DNA from: JAHFUA01 sp963808725
GTDB lineage: Bacteria > Acidobacteriota > Terriglobia > Terriglobales > Acidobacteriaceae
Assembly: GCA_963808725.1 (NCBI GenBank)
Contig: CAWEGO010000004.1
Coordinates: forward strand, 1 to 64,000
Reading direction: 5' to 3'
DNA length: 64,000 bases
Each line of letters opens with the position of its first letter. The first letter of the stretch is position 1. Under the pieces are notes generated by a model. It was not told where the DNA came from. It searched no databases and saw nothing but the letters and a program-made list of their open reading frames with translations. The position numbers and the translations under genes were made by a program. Of the stretch, positions 9,522-18,843 are shown one piece after another.

Positions 9522-11801
9522 TTACTGCGGCGGCAGTTGCTCGTCCACCTTGTCGCTCTTGTAGTAATAGCCGTACTTCTTGCCGTAGTAGCCGTAATAG
9601 TAGTAGTAGTCGGAGGCGTTCAGGTCCATGGCATTGACCACCACGCCGATGATCTTGGAGTTGACGTAGGCGAGCAGTTGCCGCGCCCGGCGCAGCGCCT
9701 GTTTGGTGGTCTGTCCGGAGCGGATCACCAGGATCACGGAATCGGCCTGCACCGACAGCAGCACCGCGTCCGTCACTGACAGCGCCGGCGGGGTATCGAT
9801 CACGATGTGGTCGAACTGCTTGCGCCACTCCGCCAGCAGGTTGTTCATCAGCGCCGAACCCAGCAGTTCCGCCGGATGCGGCGGCGATCCACCCGAGGGC
9901 AGCACGTGCAGGTTGGGGAGTTGCGCCCAGGGGGTCGTGGGACATTCGGAGATGTTGCCCGTGAGGTACTCCGAAAGGCCCGGTCTTTGCGGCACCCCGA
10001 AGGCTTTGTGAATGCTGGGACGGCGCAAGTCGGCATCAACCAGCAGCACGCGCGCCCCGCGCTGTGCCAGCACGATGGCGGTGTTCACGCTGGTGGTGGT
10101 CTTGCCTTCCTGAGCCAGCGGGCTGGTCACCAGCAGCACCTTGGGGGGCGCACCCCAGGAGGAGAGCAGAATGGAGGTGCGCAGGGTGCGATAGGCTTCC
10201 GCGGATTGCGACTGCGGGCGCAAGTAGGAAATGGTCTCCACCGATTCCTGATGCGGCAGGATCTGCGATCCCGCCCGCAGCGGCTTCAGCGCCAGCCCGC
10301 GGCTGGAACCCAGGCGCGCGCTGGAGGGAATCATGCCCAGGGTGGGCAGGCCGGCCACCAGTTCCACCTGGTCCGGACTGCGCACGCTGTTATCCAGCAT
10401 CTCGAGCAGAAAAGCCAGGCCGATGCCGCCCGCCAGCGAGAGGAAGAAACCGGTGGTGATGTTGCGCGGGATATTGGGCTGCGACGGTCCCATGGGCACG
10501 CGCGCCTGGTCGATGATCTGCACGTTGCTGGAGCGCAATCCGGCGGCGACTCCGGCTTCCTTGAGCTTCTGCAGCAGCCCGTCGTACAGTTGCCGGTTGG
10601 ATTCGTAATCGCGCCGCAGCAGGTTGTACTGGATGGCGCTCTCGTTGAGCTGGTTGGCTTCCTGCTTCTGGCTCTCGAAGGCGTCGCGCAACAGCTTCTC
10701 CCGTTCCACCGCCGCCAGGTAGGTGGCTTTGTAGCGATCGGCGTTGCTGGCCAGTTCTTTCTTGAGCGCCTCCTGCACCGTCTTCAACTGGCTGTCCAGC
10801 TCCCTGACCCTGGGATAGTTGGCGCCGAACTGCGTGGACATGGCTGCCAGTTGTGACTCCAGAGTGCTGGCCTGGGTCTTGAGGGAGTCGACGGGCGACT
10901 CATTGACCGAGGTTCCGCGCGGCAACAACTCCGGTTTCCCCTCCAGGCTCATGCGGTACAGCGACTCCTTCTCGATGCGCTCCATTTCGGCCGTGGTCAG
11001 TTCTTTGTTCAACTGGTCGAGCTTGGTGGTGATGATGTTCTGCTTCTCGTCCACCCCGACGATGCCGTGTTCCTTCTGATAATCCACCAGCCGCTGCTGC
11101 GAGGTCTCCACCTTCAACTGCAAGTCGGTGAGCTGCTCGGAAAGCCACCGCGAGGTACGGTCGGTGGCTACGAATTTTGCCTGGTAGTTCTGCTCGATGT
11201 AAGCGTTCGCCAGCTCGTTCACGATCTGCGCCGAGAGATTCGGGTTGGTGGAAAGAAAATGGAGCTCGACGATCTGGGTGCGCGGGATCACCTTCACGGT
11301 CAATCCCCCATGAAACGCGCCCAGCAGGCCGTTCTCCTGGGCGGCAGTGAGCCCGGGAGAGCCCAGCGGGATGGCCCGGCTGGCGGCCTTCACCGGCACT
11401 CCGGTGAATCTCGGGTCCTGGTCCAGGTGCAGGTTCTTGATCACCTGCAGCGCGATGCCGTCGCTCTCGAGGATTTTGGCCTGGGTGTCGAGGTTGACGA
11501 TGTAGTCTTCGTCGTCATAGCTGCCGCCGACCGTCCCCTTGAGGCCGAGCGCGTCGCTCTCGTGGTTGATCGCGATCCGCCCCACGGCGTCGTAGAGCTT
11601 GGTAGCGCGGAAGGAATGGATGGCCACCAGCACCGTAATCACCACTACGCAGGAAACGATCGTCCACTTGCGTTTCAGCAGCAAGCGCCAGTATTCCAGC
11701 AGCGAGGGTTCCAGCGTCGCTAGTTCTGCTTCGGGGTTGGCCGTTCCCGGCCGGAGTAAAGATTGGGAGGCTTCGCTGCGCACCAGATTGCTAGGATCCA
11801 T
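9522..11801 (-). CDS. Polysaccharide co-polymerase / BY-type tyrosine autokinase (Wzc-like)
   Basis: This 759-residue fusion has a Wzz domain at the N-terminus with its first membrane helix near residues 40-60. A long periplasmic coiled coil spans roughly 200-420, and a second helix (FFLSLAGGIGLAFLLEML) lies near 455. The C-terminal bacterial tyrosine kinase has Walker A SPLAQEGKTTT near 560, Walker A' LLVDADLRRP near 586 and Walker B HIVIDTPP near 665. The tail has 11 tyrosines in about 17 residues (DYYYYYGYYGKKYGYYY), the autophosphorylation cluster. Such proteins control chain length and export of capsule or exopolysaccharide. It is the first gene of the minus-strand operon. A GGAG lies 6 bases before the start. 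Confidence 0.92.
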   Translation of the reverse strand: MDPSNLVRSEASQSLLRPGTANPEAELATLEPSLLEYWRLLLKRKWTIVSCVVVITVLVAIHSFRATKLYDAVGRIAINHESDALGLKGTVGGSYDDEDYIVNLDTQAKILESDGIALQVIKNLHLDQDPRFTGVPVKAASRAIPLGSPGLTAAQENGLLGAFHGGLTVKVIPRTQIVELHFLSTNPNLSAQIVNELANAYIEQNYQAKFVATDRTSRWLSEQLTDLQLKVETSQQRLVDYQKEHGIVGVDEKQNIITTKLDQLNKELTTAEMERIEKESLYRMSLEGKPELLPRGTSVNESPVDSLKTQASTLESQLAAMSTQFGANYPRVRELDSQLKTVQEALKKELASNADRYKATYLAAVEREKLLRDAFESQKQEANQLNESAIQYNLLRRDYESNRQLYDGLLQKLKEAGVAAGLRSSNVQIIDQARVPMGPSQPNIPRNITTGFFLSLAGGIGLAFLLEMLDNSVRSPDQVELVAGLPTLGMIPSSARLGSSRGLALKPLRAGSQILPHQESVETISYLRPQSQSAEAYRTLRTSILLSSWGAPPKVLLVTSPLAQEGKTTTSVNTAIVLAQRGARVLLVDADLRRPSIHKAFGVPQRPGLSEYLTGNISECPTTPWAQLPNLHVLPSGGSPPHPAELLGSALMNNLLAEWRKQFDHIVIDTPPALSVTDAVLLSVQADSVILVIRSGQTTKQALRRARQLLAYVNSKIIGVVVNAMDLNASDYYYYYGYYGKKYGYYYKSDKVDEQLPPQ

Positions 11802-12156
11802 TCACTGCTCCATCGAGCTTTCGGGGCCAAAGGGAGATCATGGGAGAAATTTTTCTGGATTCTAGCACGGGGTGCAACGTGAATTGTGCAACAGATTTTG
11901 CGGGGGAATCGAACTCGCAATCATGCAGCGCGAAAGTTTTCCACACTTGCGGTCGCCTCGGAAGCCAATGGCGCACGCGGGAAACATTTTGACAATAGAA
12001 TCCACCGACCCTATATTCAGTCCATATTCGACGAGTTCTTCCAGTATCGGTGAACGCGCTGCAAAAGGACAGGCTCAATTTTTCTCCCACTCCCGTGAAC
12101 ATACTTTGGGTTTCCTCAGCCGTGGACGGCCGCCTGCGGCATCAAGGTTTTGCCTG
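11802..12156. promoter_or_regulatory. Divergent intergenic region with probable promoter for the wzc-like operon
   Basis: This 355-base gap separates two outward-reading operons. On the minus strand TAGAAT (plus 11859-11864) could be a -10 box about 57 bases before the kinase start; no convincing -35 was found. On the plus strand I see no clear promoter for the Wzm gene. No RNA gene or coding segment is recognisable. An open frame from 11872 continues into wzm but lacks protein-like character before 12157. Confidence 0.35.
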
Positions 12157-13038
12157 ATGGCGACGCTTTCGGGAGAAGCCTGGCGGGTGGACCCGGAGGT
12201 GGAGGCTGCGGCGCCGGCGCTGCCCCATGTCGCCATCCGGCCGGCGCGTGGTTGGACCGCCCTGAACCTCGGCGAACTGTGGCAGTACCGCGAGCTGCTG
12301 TTCTTCCTCATCTGGCGCGACATCAAGGTGCGCTACAAGCAGACCGCGCTGGGCGCCGCCTGGGCGATTCTCCAGCCTGTCTTCACCATGGTGGTGTTCA
12401 GCCTGTTCTTCGGACGGCTGGCCAAAGTGCCTTCCGATGGCATTCCTTATCCCGTTTTCGCCTACTGCGCGCTGCTGCCCTGGCAACTATTTGCCTACGC
12501 TCTGGCCGAGTCCAGCAACAGCGTGGTGGCCAACGAGCGCCTGATCACCAAGGTTTATTTCCCGCGCCTGGTGGTTCCCATCGCCGGAGTGCTGGCCGGG
12601 CTGGTGGATTTCGCGATCGCCTTCAGCGTGCTCATTTTTCTTATGCTGCGCTACGGGATCGTCCCCACCTGGACCATCGCCACCCTGCCGCTATTCGTGC
12701 TGTTGGCCATCCTGACCGCGCTGGCCGCCGGCCTGTGGCTTTCCGCGCTCAATGTGCAGTATCGCGACGTGCGCTACACGGTCGGGTTTCTCACCCAGAT
12801 CTGGCTGTTTCTCTCGCCGGTGGCCTATCCCAGTTCGCTGGTGCCGGAACGCTGGCGCCCGTTGTACGGTTTGAACCCGATGGCGGGCGTGGTCGAGGGC
12901 TTTCGCTGGGCGCTGGTGGGCAGGACGCCGCCCCCGGGAGCGATGCTGGCGGTCTCGTTGGCAGTGGTTCTGCTTTTGCTCGTGGGCGGACTGTTTTACT
13001 TCCGCCGCATGGAAAACAGCTTCGCGGACGTGATCTGA
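12157..13038 (+). CDS. wzm: ABC-2 type polysaccharide export permease (Wzm)
   Basis: This 293-residue protein has six predicted membrane helices. Family motifs are WQYRELLFFLIWRDIKVRYK before the first helix, LGAAWAILQPVFTMVVFSLF, and YRDVRYTVGFLTQIWLFLSP. The C-terminal LYGLNPMAGVVEGFRWALVG is strongly conserved in Wzm/TagG proteins. It forms the channel that moves undecaprenyl-linked O-antigen or capsule across the inner membrane, powered by the neighbouring Wzt. I chose ATG 12157 because it gives the usual family N-terminus; an in-frame start at 11872 adds 95 unconserved residues. The stop at 13038 is one base before the wzt start, so the two are co-translated. Confidence 0.9.
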   Translation: MATLSGEAWRVDPEVEAAAPALPHVAIRPARGWTALNLGELWQYRELLFFLIWRDIKVRYKQTALGAAWAILQPVFTMVVFSLFFGRLAKVPSDGIPYPVFAYCALLPWQLFAYALAESSNSVVANERLITKVYFPRLVVPIAGVLAGLVDFAIAFSVLIFLMLRYGIVPTWTIATLPLFVLLAILTALAAGLWLSALNVQYRDVRYTVGFLTQIWLFLSPVAYPSSLVPERWRPLYGLNPMAGVVEGFRWALVGRTPPPGAMLAVSLAVVLLLLVGGLFYFRRMENSFADVI

Positions 13039-13039
13039 G

Positions 13040-14282
13040 ATGAGCGATCTCGCGCTTCGTTGCCAAGGCATTGCCAAGCAGTACCGAATCGGCCAGCGGG
13101 AACGTCACCGCGACCTGCGCGACACCATGACCGATGTCGTCACTGCGCCGTTCCGCCGGGTGCGCGCTGCTCTCCAGGGCGGCAATGGCTCTCCATCCAG
13201 CGGCCCCACCACCATCTGGGCCCTCGAGGATGTTTCCTTCGAGGTTCGGCAAGGCGAGGTCCTCGGCATCATCGGGCGCAACGGAGCAGGGAAGAGCACG
13301 CTGCTGAAAATTCTCTCCCGCATTACCTGGCCGACGCGCGGCTCGGCCGACATCTATGGCCGGGTCGGCTCCCTGCTGGAGGTGGGCACGGGTTTCCACC
13401 CGGAGCTGACCGGCCGCGAGAACGTCTATCTCAATGGCGCCATTCTGGGCATGAAGAAGGCCGAGATCGCGCGCAAGTTCGACGAGATCGTCGCCTTCTC
13501 CGAGCTGGAGAAGTTTATCGACACCCCCGTCAAGCACTACTCCAGTGGCATGTACATGCGCCTGGCGTTCGCGGTGGCCGCGCATATTCAAACCGAAATC
13601 CTCATGGTGGACGAGGTCCTGGCGGTGGGCGACGCAGCAATTCCAGAAGAAGTGCCTGGGCAAGATGGACGAAGTGGCCAAGCATGGCCGTACGGTGTTA
13701 TTCGTCAGCCATAACATGCTGGTGCTGCAGAAGCTGTGCACGGCGGGCATCGTGCTGGAGGGCGGAACGGTGGTTTCGCGAGGCCGTATTGGCAGTTGTG
13801 TGCGCTGCTACTCCCAGCTTTTGGAGTCGCGGCCCGACTTCACCGCCGCCACGGCTCTCGACGGTTCGCTGGCGATCAAGACGGTGCGAATTCTTGACGA
13901 ACAGGGCCAGCCCACTGGCACCTGGCCGTACGGGCGGCGATTGATCGTGGAAGTAGACACCTCAGTCAGTGTTTCGTGCCAGCGCCTGGCGCTGGACGTC
14001 ACGTTCTACACCAGTGACGGCCAGAGATTATTTGGTTTGCAGAGCGACTCCCTGAGCGGGAGGACGGCGTATGACGCGGGGCTCCATACCGTCAGGTTCG
14101 AGATCGAGAATCCCGGACTGACGGTGCCGGAAATGTATCTCGATGTCGGCCTGCGCACCACGGGGGTGGGATACGAGGCGATGCTCCCCTGTGCCGGCTA
14201 TCTGATCCTGAGAGGGTATGTTCCGCCGCACGCGCACAATCTCAACCTGATCACGCCGTCGGCCTCGGCTATATGGAGTTAA
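13040..14282 (+). CDS. wzt: ABC polysaccharide export ATPase with C-terminal glycan-recognition domain (Wzt), one frameshift
   Basis: About 413 residues after correcting one base. Walker A is GIIGRNGAGKSTLLKIL, a GxxGFHPELTGRENVYLNG segment follows, the signature is YSSGMYMRLAFAVA and Walker B is ILMVDEVLAVGD. At about 13639 an extra G (GACGCAGCAATTCCAG) breaks the frame. The protein continues as QFQKKCLGKMDEVAKHGRTV in the next frame, with the switch motif LFVSHNM. Removing one base gives exactly 414 codons. The roughly 150-residue C-terminal extension is the beta-sandwich found in Wzt proteins that recognise a modified polymer end, such as a terminal methyl group. The neighbouring methyltransferase at 14273 fits that model. 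The stop overlaps the next start by 10 bases. Confidence 0.88.
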
Positions 14283-15445
14283 ACGGGGCCAAGGAGACTG
14301 AGGGATTGCGATCTGTCATCAATAGAACCCGATCGATCGCGCGCTTGGCCCTGGAAAAGGCGCTCGACTGCAGAATCCTGCGCTTGCCCTCCGGAGACTG
14401 GTACGTGGCCCAAAATCGCCGCCCCGCATTGCTCGCGGTCATGGCGAATAACAATCTGCGATGGCCGCCGGAACTGCTCTATGTGTTTAACGGTTGCGGT
14501 ACAGGCACTCTCTCTCTCTCCGTGGGCGTTGAGGGCGGCCTGAATCTGCTCAACATCAGTCGACCCGTGGCCATGCCGTGTGAGTGGCGGCTGCGGTTGG
14601 ATTCCGAGGTGACGCTGAACGGCGAGCCGGTCGCGCAACTTCCTGCCGGAACAGAGCGGAAGAATGGCTGGCTGATCTCTGATCTGAGCTTCGTTCCCAA
14701 TTCCGGACCTGCCCTGCGGCGCCGGTTGCGCCAGCGCGTGCTGAACGGTAAGTCGCAATGCGATGCTGCCTATTTCAAGGGGCAGAATTATCTGAACTAT
14801 GAACGCGAAGCTGCGAGCTACGGTATCGACATCTTGAACCGCATTGCCGGCTACGGGAAAATCCACTCGATCCTGGACATGGGTTGCTCCACGGGAATTC
14901 TGCTCCAGCATGCCAAGGACAGGGGATTGCGAGCGGCGGGTGTGGACACCTCGGAGTGGGCTATCTCGCAGGCCAACCGGCGCCTGCCCGGAAGCGCGTG
15001 CAAAGTCCTGGATATCGACAGCGCGACCACTGCCGATTTCTCTGAAACTTACGATGCCGTGGTGATGAACAACGTGTTGGAACACGTCAAGGATCCGGCT
15101 CGTCTGCTTCGCTTGGCAGCTTCTCTGCTTAACCCGCAGGGATTCTTGTACTGCGCAACTCTGAATGCCGACTCCTGGTTTCACCAAGCACTCGGAGCCG
15201 GCTGGGTGGGGTATTCCGATTATTCGCATCAGAGCCCGTGGTTAACAGCGAAATGGTTGCGTGACCGCATTCGGGGAGCCGGTCTGGAACTGCTCGAATT
15301 CAGCATTCCGAATGCTTTGTGGACGGAGAACCTTTGCGATGAAGCCCTGCAGGAGTTGGGCATGGTCCTGGCCTACTCCGCGGCTGGGCAGTTGCTGCAA
15401 GACGGATGGGGCGACACCGTCGAGGTGCTGGCCAGGAGATGCTAA
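14273..15445 (+). CDS. Class I SAM-dependent methyltransferase next to wzt
   Basis: This 390-residue protein has an unassigned N-terminal half of about 190 residues. The Rossmann methyltransferase domain follows: motif I SILDMGCSTGILLQHA, acidic loop AAGVDTSEWAISQA, then YDAVVMNNVLEHVKDPARLL and a post-motif GFLYCATLNADSW. The domain resembles Methyltransf_23. It overlaps wzt by 10 bases, so tight co-expression is likely. In ABC-dependent O-antigen systems a methyltransferase can cap the chain end recognised by Wzt. I infer this role from position only; modification of an internal sugar is equally possible. Confidence 0.75.
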   Translation: MELNGAKETEGLRSVINRTRSIARLALEKALDCRILRLPSGDWYVAQNRRPALLAVMANNNLRWPPELLYVFNGCGTGTLSLSVGVEGGLNLLNISRPVAMPCEWRLRLDSEVTLNGEPVAQLPAGTERKNGWLISDLSFVPNSGPALRRRLRQRVLNGKSQCDAAYFKGQNYLNYEREAASYGIDILNRIAGYGKIHSILDMGCSTGILLQHAKDRGLRAAGVDTSEWAISQANRRLPGSACKVLDIDSATTADFSETYDAVVMNNVLEHVKDPARLLRLAASLLNPQGFLYCATLNADSWFHQALGAGWVGYSDYSHQSPWLTAKWLRDRIRGAGLELLEFSIPNALWTENLCDEALQELGMVLAYSAAGQLLQDGWGDTVEVLARRC

Positions 15446-15484
15446 CGGTCGACACATGGAAAAGTTGAGGTAAGTCAAACAGCG

Positions 15485-17860
15485 ATGAGTTCCGAACCCG
15501 CCTCGGTGGTATACGTCCTTCCTGACGCTTTCGGCGGTGTTGCGAGCCTGACTAGTAATCTTCTCAGATGCCGGCAACCGGACGGGATGCAGTACCACGT
15601 CCTGCTCACGCGCGATGTCAGCGAGAATACAGCCTGCAGCATTCCGGAGCAATTTGTAGCCGATTCCCAACGCTCGGTTGTTTTTGACAGATCAGTAGAC
15701 AATCTCGGGAAGGTCCTGCGACGTGTTCACACGAGCATTCCTGAAGGAGAAGGAGTGGTTGTGGCCAACGATTGGCTGGGGCTGGCGGCTCTTGCCAGGC
15801 ACAACCGCGATCGCACCCTCCTGCACATACTTCACAGTGACAGAGATTCCGCCTACGAACTGGCCTTGCGGCACGATCCCGCTGTCGATGGGTTTATCAC
15901 CCACACTCGCCTGATCTACGACAAATTGCGGGGACTGTTGCCACATCGCCTTGACACGATTTTTCACCTTCCTTACGGGGTAACTATTCCACCCCAGACA
16001 CGGACGACCGGCAGGGGGCCGATCCGGCTGTTGTTTGTTGCGCGCTTAGAGTGGGCGAAAGGCATTTACGAACTTCCTGCCATTGACGAGGCTTTGCGGG
16101 CGCATGGCGTTGAACCCCGCTGGACAATTGTGGGTAGTGGACCGGATGGGGAGACCGTGCGTTCCCGATGGTGTGATTCGCGGGTGCGTTGGACCGGATT
16201 ATTGCCGAACTGCGAGGTGCTTCGCCTCTATCAGGAACACGACGTGTTTGTGCTTCCAACCAGAATGGAGGGTTTTCCAGTCTCGCTGCTCGAGGCTATG
16301 GCCGCCGGAATGGTACCCGTTATCACCGATTTGCCCGGTGGAATCCAACAGGCGGTTCGGCCCGGGGTGACCGGATACCTGCACCCGTTCTCCGATGTGG
16401 GCGGGTTCGCTGAGAGCATCGCTCATTTGCACCGAGATCGAGCAAGGTTAGAGGGAACGGGCATGGCGGCACGACAGACCGTGCAAGAGGAGTTCGATAT
16501 CCGCCAGCGGGTTTCGGCGTACCAGGATTTGTTTGCCCGTTGGCGTGATTTGCGCCGGCCAAGCTCCCAGCGATTGGCAGCGCCCTGCGGCGACCGCCTC
16601 GATAGGGAATGGATCCCTAATTCGCTGGTTCGGACTGTGCGTACCATTCGTCGCAGCGCGAAAGCATTTGGCCCCTCGCTCCGCTCGGGGGCCGTAACGG
16701 TCCATGGGGCCGGCGCGCGGAGAAAGCGAGTACTCATCTATTCCAGCTTTCTGACCGTGGGAGGTGTGGAGACCCACATTGTGAATCTCTGTCGTCTGCT
16801 CACGCAGAATGGCGCCGAGGTTACCGTGGTGAGCCGGATCGCTTCTCAGGGCGTACCCGCCCTGACCGAACTCCGCCGCATCCCAGTGCAGCACTTGGTG
16901 GCGCCGTTTCAGGGTGGCCGCGTGTCGACGCTTTGGGCGATGGCGTTCTGGCCCTTGCGCCTGCGCCGGCACTTCGACGTTCTGTACACGTTCGATCTGA
17001 CCTGGTTTACTGCCTTCCTTGCGAGATTTGTCCGCCCCGGAGGATACGTCCTGGGGGCAAACTGGGGTCCGGCCCGACCGGAGGAAGTGCGGCCGGCTGC
17101 CCTGAAGGTCCTGGACGCGGTGTTGCTGGAAACCGAGCTGCAGGCCGGACCGTATCGCGATTTGCTACCGGCGGGTGCGATTCCGCATTTGGCGCAGGTC
17201 TCGGAAGCCGGTCGCCGTGAACCGCGGCGCATCGAAGAGCTGCGAGTTTCTCTGCTTGGACGGATAATTCCGCAGAAAGGGCTGTACCGTTTGTTGGACC
17301 TCTGGCCTTCGCTCGATATTCAACCCGCACGGCTGGATTTTTATGGGGACGGCCCGGAATTGAATCGCTTGAAATCGGAGATTCGTGCCCGCGAACTCAA
17401 GGATGTTCATACTCACGGCGCCTTTACTCGCGTCGATCTCCCGACGATTTATGCGCAAACCGATATGGTGGTTCTGCCGACGAATTGGCCGGAGGGCCTT
17501 CCGCTGGTGCTACTAGAGTCGATGGCATATGGCGTGCCCTTCGTGGCGACCGACGTTGGAGCCATCCGGACGCTGGCCCAGGATAATCCCGATGTTTGTG
17601 TAGTGCCGCTTGACGATGGTGCGCTCAAGCTCGGAATTGAGCGCATGGCTCGCGCCATCCGCAGCGGACAGATCGATGGGCGGCGGCTTCAGCGCTACCA
17701 CCGCGAGCGTTACGGCTACGATCTCGCGGCCGGCCGCTGGCTGCAAGCGCTTCTGCACCCGGAGGAATTCTGGAATGGCGGCGACGAGAGTCGGCAACGA
17801 TCTCGCCGCATGGAAAACGGTTTCGCGGGTGTGATCCGACGCGCGGGCACTGGTGCCTGA
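15485..17860 (+). CDS. Double-domain glycosyltransferase (two GT4 modules fused)
   Basis: This 791-residue protein is twice the normal GT4 length. The first module (about 1-370) has the donor-domain start LLFVARLEWAKGIYELP and an E-x7-E motif in MEGFPVSLLEAMAAGMVPVI. A linker of about 40 residues follows. The second module (about 415-785) begins RKRVLIYSSFLTVGGVETH and has VSLLGRIIPQKGLYRLLDL and PEGLPLVLLESMAYGVPFVA. The second module closely resembles the separate proteins at 19610 and 20803, sharing the GGVETH motif and a C-terminal RYGY...LLHPEEFW pattern. The first module is more distant. It probably adds two sugars in sequence to the lipid-linked glycan; donors are unknown. The stop overlaps the next ATG. 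Confidence 0.85.
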   Translation: MSSEPASVVYVLPDAFGGVASLTSNLLRCRQPDGMQYHVLLTRDVSENTACSIPEQFVADSQRSVVFDRSVDNLGKVLRRVHTSIPEGEGVVVANDWLGLAALARHNRDRTLLHILHSDRDSAYELALRHDPAVDGFITHTRLIYDKLRGLLPHRLDTIFHLPYGVTIPPQTRTTGRGPIRLLFVARLEWAKGIYELPAIDEALRAHGVEPRWTIVGSGPDGETVRSRWCDSRVRWTGLLPNCEVLRLYQEHDVFVLPTRMEGFPVSLLEAMAAGMVPVITDLPGGIQQAVRPGVTGYLHPFSDVGGFAESIAHLHRDRARLEGTGMAARQTVQEEFDIRQRVSAYQDLFARWRDLRRPSSQRLAAPCGDRLDREWIPNSLVRTVRTIRRSAKAFGPSLRSGAVTVHGAGARRKRVLIYSSFLTVGGVETHIVNLCRLLTQNGAEVTVVSRIASQGVPALTELRRIPVQHLVAPFQGGRVSTLWAMAFWPLRLRRHFDVLYTFDLTWFTAFLARFVRPGGYVLGANWGPARPEEVRPAALKVLDAVLLETELQAGPYRDLLPAGAIPHLAQVSEAGRREPRRIEELRVSLLGRIIPQKGLYRLLDLWPSLDIQPARLDFYGDGPELNRLKSEIRARELKDVHTHGAFTRVDLPTIYAQTDMVVLPTNWPEGLPLVLLESMAYGVPFVATDVGAIRTLAQDNPDVCVVPLDDGALKLGIERMARAIRSGQIDGRRLQRYHRERYGYDLAAGRWLQALLHPEEFWNGGDESRQRSRRMENGFAGVIRRAGTGA

Positions 17861-18753
17861 TGGGACTGGATGGCAACACAACCCGGTTTTTGTTGTATGC
17901 CCAGCGCAGGGGTGTGGATTTTTCCCGTACTGCGACGGTTGGCAGGCAGTTCTTTTATCTGGACGCTCCCGCCCTGAAGACCGTTCTCAAAGATTTCGGT
18001 TACACCTTGCCCGAGGCCCAAATCATAGACCTGTTGTTGCAGAACGAAGGATATACAGAGCCGTTGTTCCAGTTGCTGGGTGCTGGTGAGATTCGGTCGT
18101 TCGATGCCAGCACCTACGAAGGCGCCTCCGACGTGCACGATTTCAACCTCCCGATTCCGGAGGAATTGTGCAATCGGTTTAGCGCCGTGGTGGACGGCGG
18201 GTCTCTGGAACACGTCTTCAACCTTCCCGTAGCGATCAGGAATTGCATGCAAATGGTCCGCGTGGGCGGACACTTCCTCGGTATGAGTCCTGCCAACAAT
18301 TGGTTCGGCCATGGCTTTTACCAGCTCAGCCCCGAGTTCTTCTTTCGCGTGTTCAGCCGGCAAAACGGATTCGAGATGGTGTGCGCGCTGGTGTGCGAGC
18401 TGGGCGGAGAGGATTGGTTCGAAGTTCTCGATCCCGCGATCGTCCAAGGGCGCGCCGCCCTCATCAACGCTCGGGAAACGTATTTGTTGACGCTGGCGAG
18501 GAAGGTTGAGACGGTTTCGATCTTTTCCACTCATCCCCAGCAGGGTGATTATGTTGAGCAATGGAGGAACACCGCGCCGCAGGTGCTGCGCCCGGCGCCG
18601 CCACGTGCTGCCGGCCAGCCACGGCTGAGCGGCAAGCTCGGGAAGGCCCTGCCGGCACCGCTCAAGGTGCCGGTGCGTCTGTGGCGGGCGTTGCGTGCCC
18701 GGAATCAGCCTCAATTCGACAGCCGGTTTTTCAAGAAGGTGACGATTCCGTGA
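17860..18753 (+). CDS. Methyltransferase-like protein of unknown activity
   Basis: This 297-residue protein has the later part of a class I methyltransferase fold: RFSAVVDGGSLEHVFNLPVA, then NCMQMVRVGGHFLGMSPANN and GHGFYQLSPEFFFRVF. The usual glycine-rich SAM loop near the N-terminus is not evident. At the expected place the sequence reads ALKTVLKDFGYTLPEAQII. It may bind SAM in an unusual way, or be a degenerate enzyme. The ATG overlaps the stop of the double glycosyltransferase (TGATG type), so the two are translationally coupled. It precedes another methyltransferase in the same operon. Confidence 0.6.
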   Translation: MGLDGNTTRFLLYAQRRGVDFSRTATVGRQFFYLDAPALKTVLKDFGYTLPEAQIIDLLLQNEGYTEPLFQLLGAGEIRSFDASTYEGASDVHDFNLPIPEELCNRFSAVVDGGSLEHVFNLPVAIRNCMQMVRVGGHFLGMSPANNWFGHGFYQLSPEFFFRVFSRQNGFEMVCALVCELGGEDWFEVLDPAIVQGRAALINARETYLLTLARKVETVSIFSTHPQQGDYVEQWRNTAPQVLRPAPPRAAGQPRLSGKLGKALPAPLKVPVRLWRALRARNQPQFDSRFFKKVTIP

Positions 18754-18843
18754 TCCTCATGAACCAGGCCGCGATCAAGGTATCGGCAAGCAGCACAGCA
18801 TCGCCGGCACCGGTGCGGGGAAGGGAGCAGCGCTAATTTCGCC

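Noticed and set aside
11872..12156. N-terminal extension of Wzm
   Set aside because: The extra 95 residues have no resemblance to Wzm proteins, and ATG 12157 gives the expected N-terminus.
14509..14521. CT-dinucleotide run inside the methyltransferase gene as a phase-variation tract
   Set aside because: The run is only about six units and the frame is intact on both sides. Too short to claim slippage.
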